A stretch of DNA of 52,729 nt from an uncultured Bacteroidales bacterium (GCA_934667275.1 CAKULK010000016.1:1-52729); one strand, 5' to 3'. Counted from the stretch's first letter, positions 1-7,906 are shown. Program-made: numbers and translations. Notes: generated by a model not told the origin, from the sequence alone.

Positions 1-75
1 AAGAGGTATAACTTCTGAAAGGAAGTAAAGCCATTGAAAGGTCATTGATTCTACATCAATATGTCAACCCCATAA
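1..75 (+). other. 23S-5S internal transcribed spacer (partial)
   Basis: This stretch directly precedes the 5S gene on the same strand and shows no recognisable 23S 3' end, so it is read as the transcribed spacer of an rRNA operon whose 16S and 23S genes lie left of the window. It contains a small inverted repeat (ATTGAT, 5-nt loop, ATCAAT at 44-60) that could be a processing stem. The assignment rests on position rather than on a conserved motif. Confidence 0.7.
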
Positions 76-186
76 TTAAGGTGGTTATAGTGCTGAGGTC
101 CCACCCCTTCCCATTCCGAACAGGGTCGTTAAGCTCAGCCGCGCCGATGGTACTGCGTATGTGGGAGAGTAGGTAGCCGCCAGTTT
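76..186 (+). rRNA. rrf: 5S ribosomal RNA
   Basis: The conserved 5S core is present: CCATTCCGAACAG near 111-123, then CGCCGATGGTACTGCG and GGGAGAGTAGG. The 5' segment GGTGGT pairs with the 3' segment GCCGCC to close helix I. The length of about 111 nt is normal for Bacteroidetes. The end coordinates are set by the closing helix and may be off by two or three bases. It is the last gene of an rRNA operon and a strong terminator follows immediately. Confidence 0.95.
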
Positions 187-187
187 C

Positions 188-227
188 AGGAGTCTTGAGA
201 ATAACTTTCTCAAGACTCCTTTGTTTT
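188..227 (+). terminator. Rho-independent terminator of the rRNA operon
   Basis: A perfect 13-bp stem (188-200 with 208-220) encloses a 7-nt loop and is followed by a T-rich run. It begins two bases past the 5S 3' end and is the textbook position for rRNA operon termination. Confidence 0.93.
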
Positions 228-239
228 TGTGTACACTAT

Positions 240-269
240 CTGCACATGGATTTTGGCACGAGATTTGCA
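240..269 (+). promoter_or_regulatory. Sigma-54-type promoter upstream of dCMP deaminase
   Basis: Positions 253-269 fit the sigma-54 (RpoN) consensus YTGGCACGrNNNTTGCW at every defined position, with the -24 GG at 255-256 and the -12 GC at 267-268. The expected transcription start is near 280, about 23 nt before the deaminase ATG. A 10-mer CTGCACATGG sits just upstream at 240-249 and recurs upstream of the similar element before moxR. No activator gene or rpoN is visible in the window, so function is inferred from the match only. Confidence 0.6.
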
Positions 270-295
270 TATGTCTTGAAAAAGTTGTATTTTTG
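264..295 (+). promoter_or_regulatory. Bacteroidetes housekeeping promoter of dCMP deaminase
   Basis: TTTG at 264-267 and TATTTTTG at 288-295 are separated by 20 bp, which matches the Bacteroidetes primary-sigma pattern TTTG-N20-TAnnTTTG. It overlaps the sigma-54-type element and its start point would lie almost on the ATG at 303, giving a nearly leaderless message. The two overlapping promoters would compete for the same DNA. Confidence 0.6.
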
Positions 296-302
296 CAGAA
301 CT

Positions 303-722
303 ATGGACAAGCAGACAAAACGTGATTACCTCTATATGCGCATGGCGCGGACATGGTCGGAGAACAGTTACTGCCAGCGCCGGCAGGTGGGAGCCATTCT
401 CGTGAAAGACCAGATGATTATCTCCGACGGCTACAACGGCACGCCGAGCGGATTCGAGAACATCTGCGAAGACGACAGCGGAATGTCGAAGCCCTATGTA
501 TTACATGCTGAGGCGAATGCCATTACCAAAGTGGCACGCAGCCACAACAGTAGCGACGGGGCTACGCTGTATGTGACTGCCGCACCCTGTATGGAGTGCT
601 CGAAACTGATTATACAGGCGGGCATCAAGCGCGTGGTCTATGGCGAAGAGTACCGCATCATGGACGGCACCGAGTTGCTCCGCCGCGTAGGCATTCAGGT
701 GGACTATATGCCCGACAAGTAA
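303..722 (+). CDS. Deoxycytidylate (dCMP) deaminase
   Basis: A cytosolic zinc enzyme that deaminates dCMP to dUMP and so feeds thymidylate synthesis. The 139-residue protein has the two signatures of the cytidine/deoxycytidylate deaminase fold: HAE at 68-70 (zinc-binding His68 and proton-shuttling Glu70) and PCMEC at 95-99 (zinc-binding Cys96 and Cys99). The SDGYNGTPSG stretch near 41-50 is typical of the dCMP deaminase branch, also annotated ComEB-like, and separates it from tRNA adenosine deaminases. Length is normal for the family. The ATG at 303 was chosen because it follows the promoter directly and gives the family N-terminus; an upstream in-frame ATG at 195 would lie inside the rRNA terminator. 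An S41 peptidase gene follows after 41 bp on the same strand. Confidence 0.93.
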   Translation: MDKQTKRDYLYMRMARTWSENSYCQRRQVGAILVKDQMIISDGYNGTPSGFENICEDDSGMSKPYVLHAEANAITKVARSHNSSDGATLYVTAAPCMECSKLIIQAGIKRVVYGEEYRIMDGTELLRRVGIQVDYMPDK

Positions 723-763
723 AACGCACACCTTATTTATATAGAACCCCGGTAATAAAAACT

Positions 764-2392
764 ATGAAGAAATATATTTTCCCTACCCTGACTATTGTGG
801 CGTTGCTCATCGGATTCCTGATTGGCAATGCGGTGTCCAACAAAGTGAACGCCCAGCGTTTCTATATACAGAACGGCAAACTATTCCAACAGCCCGAGTC
901 GAAGGTGGACCAGTTGCTGGAACTTATGAAGACCGCCTATGTGGAGGATATCGACGTGGACAGCATCACCGAAGACGTGATGGTGGACCTCGTCAAGCAC
1001 CTCGACCCGCACTCTGCCTATATCCCCAAGAAGGATTTGCAGGCGGTGAACGAGGAGTTGTCGTCCTCATTCTCAGGCATCGGCGTGCAGTTCTCCATCA
1101 TGAACGACACCGTGCAGATTGTTGCCATTGTCCCAGGCGGACCCTCCGAGGGGGTAGGGCTGATGGCAGGCGACAGGATTGTGACGGTCAACGACTCTGC
1201 TTTCGCAGGCAAAGGCATTAATAATGAGCGTGTTCTGCATACCCTCCGCGGTCCGAAGGGCACGCAGGTGAATGTCGGCGTACAACGTAAAGGTACCCCT
1301 GAGGTGCTCAACTTCACCGTCACCCGCGGCGATGTGCCTATCCATTCGGTGGATGCCAAGTTCATCATCACGCCCGAGCAGGCAAAGCGCCCGGGTGAAA
1401 AGATTGGTTTCGTGCGCGTTAACCGGTTCGGCGAGAATACCTACGACGAGTTTATCGCGGCACTTGCCTCCCTCAAAGGGCAGGGGGCGACCTCCTATAT
1501 CGTGGACCTGCGCGAGAACGTGGGCGGCTTTATGGACCAGGCCATCAAGATGGCAAACGAGTTCCTGAGCAGGGGCGACATGATTGTCTATGCCGAAGGG
1601 CGTTCCTACCCGCGCTATGAGGCACGTGCCAACGGTGCAGGGCGTTTCCAGCGCGAACCCCTGGTGGTGCTGATTGACAACTTCTCGGCATCGGCAAGCG
1701 AGATATTCGCGGGGGCTATGCAGGACAATGACCGTGCCACCATTATCGGTCGCCGTTCCTTCGGTAAGGGGCTTGTGCAGCAGCAACTGCCATTCTCCGA
1801 CGGTAGTGCTATCCGCCTTACGGTGGCACGCTACTATACCCCGTCGGGGCGTTGCATCCAGAAGCCGTACACCCTCGGCGACCAGGACGACTACGAGATG
1901 GACATCGTCAACCGCTACGAACATGGTGAGTTCTTCTCGGCGGATAGTGTTCATTATCAGGACACTACGGTATATCTCACCAAGCACGGACGCATCGTAC
2001 ACGGTGGCGGCGGTATCATGCCCGATGTCTTTGTCGGACGCGACACCACGCGCTTCACACCCTATTTCAATCAGGTGGCAAACCGCGCCTACACCTACCA
2101 GTTCGCGTACCAATACACCGACAAACACCGCAAGGAATTGAGTCGCTACACCGACTGGCAGTCCCTCGAAAAGCACCTCAAGCAGGCGAATTGGATGCCC
2201 GAGTTTGTGGCCTTCGCCAAGGAGAAAGGTGTGGAGCCCGAGCAAGAGCAGATAGCCAAGTCGCGCCCCCTGCTGGAGCGGCTCATCAATGCCTACATCG
2301 TCCGCAATATCCTCAACGACGAGGGCTTCTTCCCCCTCTTCGAGCGCGACGACGACATCACCCGCAAAGCCGTAAGCACCCTCTATGAGTAG
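764..2392 (+). CDS. S41 family C-terminal processing peptidase
   Basis: A tail-specific serine protease of the CtpA/Prc family, anchored in or secreted across the inner membrane, which degrades or trims periplasmic proteins from their C-termini. The 542-residue protein begins with a single hydrophobic anchor (about 5-22). A PDZ domain (about 98-186) recognises substrate C-termini and contains the GIGVQF and AGDRIVTVN landmarks. The S41 catalytic domain holds the SASASE motif with presumed nucleophile Ser310 and the SFGKG motif with Lys335, at the spacing seen in family members. The usual DLRGNxGG motif reads DLRENVGG here, a mild departure. About 180 residues follow the catalytic core. The ATG at 764 gives the signal anchor; the open frame extends upstream but overlaps the deaminase gene. 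The stop overlaps the next gene by 8 nt, suggesting coupled translation. Confidence 0.92.
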   Translation: MKKYIFPTLTIVALLIGFLIGNAVSNKVNAQRFYIQNGKLFQQPESKVDQLLELMKTAYVEDIDVDSITEDVMVDLVKHLDPHSAYIPKKDLQAVNEELSSSFSGIGVQFSIMNDTVQIVAIVPGGPSEGVGLMAGDRIVTVNDSAFAGKGINNERVLHTLRGPKGTQVNVGVQRKGTPEVLNFTVTRGDVPIHSVDAKFIITPEQAKRPGEKIGFVRVNRFGENTYDEFIAALASLKGQGATSYIVDLRENVGGFMDQAIKMANEFLSRGDMIVYAEGRSYPRYEARANGAGRFQREPLVVLIDNFSASASEIFAGAMQDNDRATIIGRRSFGKGLVQQQLPFSDGSAIRLTVARYYTPSGRCIQKPYTLGDQDDYEMDIVNRYEHGEFFSADSVHYQDTTVYLTKHGRIVHGGGGIMPDVFVGRDTTRFTPYFNQVANRAYTYQFAYQYTDKHRKELSRYTDWQSLEKHLKQANWMPEFVAFAKEKGVEPEQEQIAKSRPLLERLINAYIVRNILNDEGFFPLFERDDDITRKAVSTLYE

Positions 2393-3701
2393 CCGCCTGC
2401 AGCGCATACGGGACTTTATTCAGTACGACCTGTGGCGACACAGCCGTACTGATTTCAGCGACCGCCACAAGCGTGTGCGGTACAAACTTTTGCAGACTAT
2501 CATATTGGTTGTCAGGGGCTTCCGCGACAAGGACCTGAACGTCCGCGCCAACGCCCTTACCTATTCGCTGCTGTTCGCCATCGTTCCTATCATCGCCGTC
2601 ATTCTTGCCATCGCACGCGGTTTCGGCTTCGAGCAGGTGATAGAAATGAAACTCAACGAGTCTTTTCTCGGCGAGACCAACCTCGTGCCGACCATCATGG
2701 AGTGGGTGGACCGATACCTCCAGACCGCGCAGGGTGGGGTATTCCTCGGCATCGGGCTGCTGGTGCTGCTGTGGGCGGTGTATTCGTTCTTCCGTATGGT
2801 GGAGACCTCCTTCAACGGCATCTGGAATGTGCGCCAGTCGCGCTCTTTCGGACGGCAGTTCGCCAACTATCTCGCCATCCTTTTCCTCGTGCCGGTGCTG
2901 ATTATCGTCACTTCGGGCTTGTCGCTGTTGCTGGGTTCGGCGGCATCCAACCCGCTGATACAGGCTATCGAACCCCTCCGCCGCTGGACGCTCCGCATAC
3001 TGCCGTTCATTGTGGCGTCGGGCATCTTCACGTGGATGTACATCGCCATTCCGAACACCAAAGTGCGTTTCATCGCCGCCGTAGTGCCCGGCGTGCTGGT
3101 CGGCGTGCTGTTCCAACTGATACAGATGCTCAGCACCTACCTTATGATGTTCTTCACCCGAACCAGCGTTGTCTATGGCGCTTTTGCTGCTATCCCGTTG
3201 GTTCTCATTTGGTTACATATCAGTTGCCTGCTCCTTATCGTGGGCGCGGAACTGGGTTTCGCTATCCAGAACAACGAGATGTTTGCCTACGAGCGCGACC
3301 TGCAGCACATGTCCCGCCGCTACAAGGACTACGTCATGCTCTACCTCCTGACCATCATCATACGCCGTTTTGAGCAGGATGAGGTACCCCTCACGGCACA
3401 CGAACTGGCGCAACAGAACCAACTGCCTATTCGCCTTGTGAGTCAGTTGCTCTCGCGCCTTGAGGAGACGCACATCGTCCGCGAGGTCTATGTCGAGGAC
3501 AAGGAGGACACCACCTATGTACCCGCACTTGATACCCACCGCATCACCATCGGCATGGTGCTCGACCGTGTTTCCGCGCAGGGCACCGAGCAGTTCCTCC
3601 GCAACACGCCCCCCGAGATGCAGCACTTCTGGGAGCAGTACCGCCGCATCGTCCTTGCGCACCCTTCCCTCGACAACGTCCTCGTCTCCGAACTGGTGTA
3701 A
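2385..3701 (+). CDS. YihY/virulence factor BrkB family membrane protein
   Basis: A 438-residue inner-membrane protein of the YihY/BrkB (formerly RNase BN-annotated) family, whose biochemical role is unsettled. The family core is visible: RANALTYSLLFAIVPIIAV near 45-63, then several hydrophobic helices, and the VYGAFAAIPLVLIWLHIS block near 263-280. About six membrane segments are expected up to roughly residue 300. The remaining 130 residues are hydrophilic and include a probable winged-helix-like segment (TAHELAQQNQLPIRLVSQLL), seen in many Bacteroidetes members. The start ATG at 2385 overlaps the stop codon of the S41 protease by 8 nt, so the two are likely one transcript. It is not expected to be a nuclease despite the historical name. 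Confidence 0.9.
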   Translation: MSSRLQRIRDFIQYDLWRHSRTDFSDRHKRVRYKLLQTIILVVRGFRDKDLNVRANALTYSLLFAIVPIIAVILAIARGFGFEQVIEMKLNESFLGETNLVPTIMEWVDRYLQTAQGGVFLGIGLLVLLWAVYSFFRMVETSFNGIWNVRQSRSFGRQFANYLAILFLVPVLIIVTSGLSLLLGSAASNPLIQAIEPLRRWTLRILPFIVASGIFTWMYIAIPNTKVRFIAAVVPGVLVGVLFQLIQMLSTYLMMFFTRTSVVYGAFAAIPLVLIWLHISCLLLIVGAELGFAIQNNEMFAYERDLQHMSRRYKDYVMLYLLTIIIRRFEQDEVPLTAHELAQQNQLPIRLVSQLLSRLEETHIVREVYVEDKEDTTYVPALDTHRITIGMVLDRVSAQGTEQFLRNTPPEMQHFWEQYRRIVLAHPSLDNVLVSELV

Positions 3702-3767
3702 TATCATTCTATCCATACCGTTATTTGGCCATTTCAATAAGATGCTCCTTTTTTCGCGTGGAAATTA

Positions 3768-3799
3768 TTTGCAAATATAATAAAAAAGCAGTATCTTTG
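3768..3799 (+). promoter_or_regulatory. Promoter of recA
   Basis: TTTG at 3768-3771 and TATCTTTG at 3792-3799 are separated by 20 bp, an excellent Bacteroidetes promoter. The transcript would start near 3806 and leave a leader of about 50 nt before recA. I see no obvious LexA-type palindrome. Confidence 0.8.
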
Positions 3800-3857
3800 C
3801 ACCCTAAATAGTTGGCTAACGGCTATATCAGTTCACAACTAAATCAATTACAATTTT

Positions 3858-4871
3858 ATGGCAGAAGAAAAGAAAATGCCGTCGCCCGAGAAGTTGAAAG
3901 CACTTCAGTTGGCTATGGCGAAGATTGATAAAGACTTTGGCAAGGGAGCCATCATGAAACTCGGCGACGACCGTATTGAGGATGTTCCCGTTATCTCCAC
4001 AGGTTCTGTGGGGCTCAATCTGGCATTGGGCGTAGGCGGTTACCCGCGCGGGCGCGTGATTGAGATATACGGTCCCGAATCCTCGGGTAAGACCACTCTC
4101 GCCATTCACGCTATGGCGGAGGTGCAACGCCAGGGCGGTATCGCTGCCATCATCGATGCCGAGCACGCTTTCGACCGTTTCTATGCCGAAAAACTCGGTG
4201 TAGATACCGACAATCTCCTCATTGCGCAACCCGACTGCGGCGAACAGGCACTGGAGATTGCCGACGAACTCATACGTTCCGCAGCGGTGGACCTTGTCGT
4301 CATTGACTCTGTGGCAGCGCTTACACCCAAAGCCGAAATCGAAGGCGATATGGGCGACAACAAGGTCGGTTTGCAAGCTCGACTGATGTCTCAGGCACTT
4401 CGCAAACTGACCGCCACTATCAACAAGACACAGACTACTTGTATCTTTATCAACCAGTTGCGTGAGAAAATCGGCGTCATGTTCGGTAATCCCGAGACCA
4501 CTACGGGTGGTAACGCATTGAAGTTCTATGCCTCTGTGCGATTGGATATCCGCAAAATCGGAGCACTCAAAGATGGTGATGAAATCATTGGTAATCAAGT
4601 GCGTGTCAAGGTCGTGAAGAACAAGGTGGCGCCTCCGTTCAAGAAAGCGGAGTTCGACTTGATGTTCAACGAGGGCATCTCCAAAGTGGGCGAACTCGTG
4701 GACCTCGGAGTAGAGAATGGTATCCTGCAGAAGTCGGGGTCGTGGTACAGTTACAACGACAAGAAACTTGCACAGGGGCGCGATGCTGCCAAAAACATTC
4801 TCCGTGACAACCCGGACCTCGCCGACGAGATTGAGGCAAAAATCATGGAGGCCATCAAGGCAAAAAAGTGA
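3858..4871 (+). CDS. recA: Recombinase RecA
   Basis: The DNA-strand-exchange protein of homologous recombination and co-protease of the SOS response. The 337-residue sequence is full length for RecA. The Walker A motif GPESSGKTT is at 72-80, the VVIDSVAALTP Walker B region lies near 140-150, and the loop-2 region MFGNPETTTGGNALKFYAS, which contacts DNA, follows at about 200-220. The C-terminus is short with several lysines. The ATG at 3858 is the first in frame after the promoter; its context is A-rich without a Shine-Dalgarno, usual for this phylum. The downstream oxidoreductase starts 40 bp later and may be read through from the same promoter. Confidence 0.98.
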   Translation: MAEEKKMPSPEKLKALQLAMAKIDKDFGKGAIMKLGDDRIEDVPVISTGSVGLNLALGVGGYPRGRVIEIYGPESSGKTTLAIHAMAEVQRQGGIAAIIDAEHAFDRFYAEKLGVDTDNLLIAQPDCGEQALEIADELIRSAAVDLVVIDSVAALTPKAEIEGDMGDNKVGLQARLMSQALRKLTATINKTQTTCIFINQLREKIGVMFGNPETTTGGNALKFYASVRLDIRKIGALKDGDEIIGNQVRVKVVKNKVAPPFKKAEFDLMFNEGISKVGELVDLGVENGILQKSGSWYSYNDKKLAQGRDAAKNILRDNPDLADEIEAKIMEAIKAKK

Positions 4872-4872
4872 T

Positions 4873-4900
4873 ATTAATCATTAATTATTAACCATTACTA
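4873..4900. repeat. Degenerate heptamer tandem repeat
   Basis: Four consecutive 7-bp units (ATTAATC, ATTAATT, ATTAACC, ATTACTA) fill the gap between recA and the FAD dehydrogenase. The same 7-bp periodicity, with a different unit, recurs inside the dehydrogenase at 5953-6001. An inverted repeat TTAACAAC-TC-GTTGTTAA follows at 4901-4918 and covers the probable start codon. Confidence 0.7.
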
Positions 4901-4911
4901 TTAACAACTCG

Positions 4912-6450
4912 TTGTTAATAAGGACATTGTCGCCTCGTGAAGCCTATGAGGCGGAGGAGCGATACCGCATAGTCAAGCGGTCGGTAGATGCACGTCAGCG
5001 CGAGTTGAAGGTGCATCTTACTCTTTTGGCGGACGAACAAGGGCGACCCGTGCCCAAAGAGGCGCCTGTCCCGTTGTACACCCCACCCGTCTTCCAAGAC
5101 GTACATCACGCTGACCGTCAGGCATATATCATTGGGGCTGGACCTGCAGGTCTCTTTGCCGCACTCACTTTGTTGGAGCATGGTATCCGTCCCATTATCT
5201 TCGAGCGCGGCAAGGATGTCAGTGCCCGCAAGGTGGATATCGCCACCCTTAACCGCAACTTGGGCTTGAATACCGAATCAAACTACTGCTTTGGCGAAGG
5301 CGGTGCGGGTACGTTCTCGGACGGTAAACTATTTTCGCGTAGCAAGAAGCGCGGCAATATGCAGCGGGTGATGGAGTTGTTCCATTATTTTGGTGCCAAC
5401 GACGGCGTACTCTACGAAGCCCATGCCCATATCGGCAGCGACCGCCTGCCTGCTATTATACGTGCCATGCGCGAGTGTATCCTTGAGTATGGCGGTGAAA
5501 TACACTTCAACACCTGCGTAGATGCCGACCTCTTCTACCATTTACTGCATACCCCCTCTTTGAAGAGGGGGCAGGAGGAGCCCATCATTCTCGCTATAGG
5601 GCACTCCGCTCACGACACCTACCGTATGCTGGTGTCCGAGGGTGTGCTGTTGGAGCCAAAAGGCTTTGCTATGGGTGTGCGTGTGGAGCACCCGCAAGCC
5701 CTTGTCAATCGCTTGATGTACCACAACCCTTCGCCTGAGATTATCAGGTTGGTGGGCAATGCGTCCTACTCGTTGGTCACGCAGGTACAGGGACGGGGTG
5801 TGTATTCTTTCTGTATGTGCCCGGGCGGACATATTGTCCCTGCGGGGAGTAGTGCTGAAAGTTGTGTAGTCAATGGTATGTCTGCTAGCCACCGCAACTC
5901 ACCTTATGCCAATTCTGGCATTGTGGTAGAGATACGCCCCGAAGACATCATCAATGCGCAATGTACAATGCGTAATGCACAATGGGCAGTACGTAATACA
6001 CCTCTCCCTACATTGGAGTTTCAGGAATGGTTGGAACATGAGGCGTTCTTGCACGGAGCACCTGCATCTGTAGCACCTGCCCAACGCCTGCGTGACTTTG
6101 TGGAAGGGCGGGAGAGCCACGACTTGCCCCCATGCAGTTACCTGCCCGGGGTACGTAGCAGCCGATTGGATGAGTGGTTGCCGCCGATGATTGGCGCACG
6201 CCTGCAACAGGGTTTCCGTGATTTCGACCGCAAGTACCGTGGTTTCCTCACCAACGATGCCGTTATCCTTGGCGTCGAGAGCCGCAGTAGTAGTGCTGTC
6301 CGCATACCGCGTGACCCCGATACACTCCAATCTGTTTCCACCCCTAACCTCTATCCTTGTGGAGAGGGTGCGGGCTATGCAGGCGGCATTACCTCTTCTG
6401 CCCTTGACGGTATCAATGCCGCCCTTGCCATTGTTCACAAAGAACACTAA
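4912..6450 (+). CDS. FAD-dependent dehydrogenase (COG2509-type)
   Basis: A 512-residue cytosolic flavoprotein related to the uncharacterised FAD-dependent dehydrogenases of COG2509; the substrate is unknown. The N-terminal RIVKRSVDARQR segment (about 19-30) matches the family's lead-in domain. A Rossmann dinucleotide motif GAGPAG lies at 75-80. The C-terminal GEGAGYAGGI segment contacts the flavin in relatives. No ATG is available in the right place. TTG at 4912 is the most likely start and lies inside a perfect 8-bp inverted repeat (4901-4918), which could limit translation. Two short repeats interrupt the coding sequence without breaking the frame: a REP-like palindrome at 5552-5580 and seven heptamers at 5953-6001, encoding low-complexity inserts. 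It is convergent with hflX. Confidence 0.85.
   Translation: MLIRTLSPREAYEAEERYRIVKRSVDARQRELKVHLTLLADEQGRPVPKEAPVPLYTPPVFQDVHHADRQAYIIGAGPAGLFAALTLLEHGIRPIIFERGKDVSARKVDIATLNRNLGLNTESNYCFGEGGAGTFSDGKLFSRSKKRGNMQRVMELFHYFGANDGVLYEAHAHIGSDRLPAIIRAMRECILEYGGEIHFNTCVDADLFYHLLHTPSLKRGQEEPIILAIGHSAHDTYRMLVSEGVLLEPKGFAMGVRVEHPQALVNRLMYHNPSPEIIRLVGNASYSLVTQVQGRGVYSFCMCPGGHIVPAGSSAESCVVNGMSASHRNSPYANSGIVVEIRPEDIINAQCTMRNAQWAVRNTPLPTLEFQEWLEHEAFLHGAPASVAPAQRLRDFVEGRESHDLPPCSYLPGVRSSRLDEWLPPMIGARLQQGFRDFDRKYRGFLTNDAVILGVESRSSSAVRIPRDPDTLQSVSTPNLYPCGEGAGYAGGITSSALDGINAALAIVHKEH
5552..5580 (+). repeat. In-frame REP-like palindromic insert
   Basis: CCCCCTCTTTGAAGAGGGGG can fold back on itself and is followed by a purine-rich tail ending GGAGGAG. 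The same core and tail occur in the signal-peptide region of the 612-residue exported protein at 30940-30966 on the opposite strand. Here it adds the residues PSLKRGQEE between beta-strand-like segments of the FAD dehydrogenase without shifting the frame. Confidence 0.7.
5953..6001 (+). repeat. In-frame heptamer tandem repeat
   Basis: Seven 7-bp units of the form AATGNNN or a close variant lie head to tail. Because 7 is not a multiple of 3, the encoded peptide repeats every 7 residues (NAQCTMR then NAQWAVR). The tract lies within the FAD dehydrogenase and looks like an insertion in a surface loop. Confidence 0.75.
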
Positions 6451-6464
6451 GTATCTCTTTGATT

Positions 6465-6480
6465 CCTTAATATATTAAGG
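6465..6480. terminator. Palindrome between convergent genes
   Basis: A perfect 16-bp palindrome CCTTAATATATTAAGG fills the 30-bp gap between the stop codons of the FAD dehydrogenase and hflX. It is AT-rich with no clear T run, so at best it is a weak bidirectional terminator. Confidence 0.4.
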
Positions 6481-7806
6481 TCATTCGTATTTCTGAAACA
6501 GGAAGTCGTTGTACGGATACCGTTGGATATGAATGGCCTTGATGCGGTCGTAAAGCAGCGATTTGAGGGCATCGATATTGGTCTTGTTTGCCGCCGAAAT
6601 GAAGATGCAGTCATCGTGCAATTTCGCCATCCATGTGCGTTGCAACTCTTCCAGCGATATATTTTCACGCCGCATAGGGGTAAGGTCGTCCTCCTCTTTC
6701 GGGGTATAAGTAAATGCGTCTATCTTGTTGAATACCACAATGGTAGGTATTGCTCGTGTGGTGCGTTTCCCTTTCTGCGCAGTTGCATTCCCACCTTTGC
6801 GTGCCTGCCACGGCTGATGTTCTGGCATCTCCTCTTCGTGTTCCAACAATTCGCTGATTGTGCGTTCCACCACCTCGTATTGTTCCTCGAAGTTCGGGTG
6901 CGATATGTCCACTACATGCACTAATAAATCCGCCTCGCGCACCTCGTCTAACGTGGACTTGAAACTCTCAATCAGGTTGTGCGGTAGTTTGCGGATGAAC
7001 CCCACCGTGTCCGACAGCAGAAACGGCAGGTTCTCGATAGTCACCTTGCGGACGGTGGTGTCGAGGGTCGCAAACAGTTTGTTCTCGGCAAATACCTCCG
7101 ACTTGCTCAGCAGGTTCATCAGCGTCGATTTTCCCACATTGGTGTAGCCCACCAGTGCTACACGCACCATCTTGCCACGGTTCTGCCGCTGCGTAGCCAT
7201 CTGTTTGTCAATCTTTTTGAGGTCTTCACGTAACAGCGCAATACGCTGGCCGATAATCCGTTTGTCCGCCTCAATCTGTGTCTCACCCATACCACGACTC
7301 GTGGTCCCGCCACCGCGTTGTCTGTCAAGGTGTGACCACATTCGTGTCAGACGCGGGAGCATATATTGCAGGTGCGCCATTTCCACTTGTGTCTTGGCGT
7401 AGGAGGTCTGCGCCCGCTGCAGGAATATCTCCAGAATGAGGATGGTGCGGTCCATTATACGGACGGGCGTAGCACCTTGCTCGTTGGTATTCAGTTCCTT
7501 TTCGATATTGCGCAGTTGCCTTGGCGATAGTTCATCATCAAAAATCACAAGGTCAATAGGTGTGCCGTCCTTGCAGTCTTGTTTGCGAATGAACTCTTTT
7601 ATTTCCTGCAACTTACCCTCTCCCACATACGTCGCTGTATTGGGCTGCTCCAGCCGCTGCACAAACCGCTTCACGGGCACGATGTGGTTGGTATCGGCTA
7701 GAAACGCCAGTTCGTCCAGGTATTCCCGCGTGCGCTCCTCATCCTGCATAGGGGTAATAAGTCCCACGAGAATGGCGTGATTGATATATTCTTTAATTTC
7801 TATCAT
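6481..7806 (-). CDS. hflX: GTPase HflX
   Basis: A ribosome-associated GTPase that splits stalled or heat-damaged ribosomes. The 441-residue protein has the HflX N-terminal domain with the TYVGEGKLQEI motif (about 59-69) and the QVEMAHLQYMLPRL coiled segment near 140-153. The glycine-rich linker GGGTTSRGMGETQIEADKR follows at about 165-183. The G1 motif GYTNVGKST is at 220-228, with DTVG (G3) and NKID (G4) further on. About 30 charged residues between G3 and G4 (around EEMPEHQPWQARKGG) look like a lineage-specific insertion. The promoter at 7845-7875 supports the start at 7806. It is monocistronic as far as can be seen. Confidence 0.95.
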   Translation of the reverse strand: MIEIKEYINHAILVGLITPMQDEERTREYLDELAFLADTNHIVPVKRFVQRLEQPNTATYVGEGKLQEIKEFIRKQDCKDGTPIDLVIFDDELSPRQLRNIEKELNTNEQGATPVRIMDRTILILEIFLQRAQTSYAKTQVEMAHLQYMLPRLTRMWSHLDRQRGGGTTSRGMGETQIEADKRIIGQRIALLREDLKKIDKQMATQRQNRGKMVRVALVGYTNVGKSTLMNLLSKSEVFAENKLFATLDTTVRKVTIENLPFLLSDTVGFIRKLPHNLIESFKSTLDEVREADLLVHVVDISHPNFEEQYEVVERTISELLEHEEEMPEHQPWQARKGGNATAQKGKRTTRAIPTIVVFNKIDAFTYTPKEEDDLTPMRRENISLEELQRTWMAKLHDDCIFISAANKTNIDALKSLLYDRIKAIHIQRYPYNDFLFQKYE

Positions 7807-7844
7807 ACTATCCTAAAAACACTATTTTCTGCTCAAATTAGCAG

Positions 7845-7875
7845 CAAAGGTAGCGAATAATTCGTACATCTGCAA
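7845..7875 (-). promoter_or_regulatory. Promoter of hflX
   Basis: Read on the minus strand, TTG at 7873-7875 and TACCTTTG at 7845-7852 are 20 bp apart, matching the Bacteroidetes promoter form. The start point would be near 7838, giving a leader of about 30 nt. Confidence 0.7.
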
Positions 7876-7906
7876 CATCTCGCTGCATTTTCCTGCATGC
7901 CAAGTA

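Noticed and set aside
1073..2407. 444-codon open frame antisense to the S41 protease
   Set aside because: It is a shadow of a real gene with strong motifs on the + strand; it has no promoter and encodes no recognisable domain. The same applies to long antisense frames under moxR, DUF58, BatA and BatB.
2385..3701. Annotation of the YihY/BrkB protein as ribonuclease BN
   Set aside because: The historical assignment of this family to RNase BN is considered wrong; the protein is a membrane protein without nuclease motifs.
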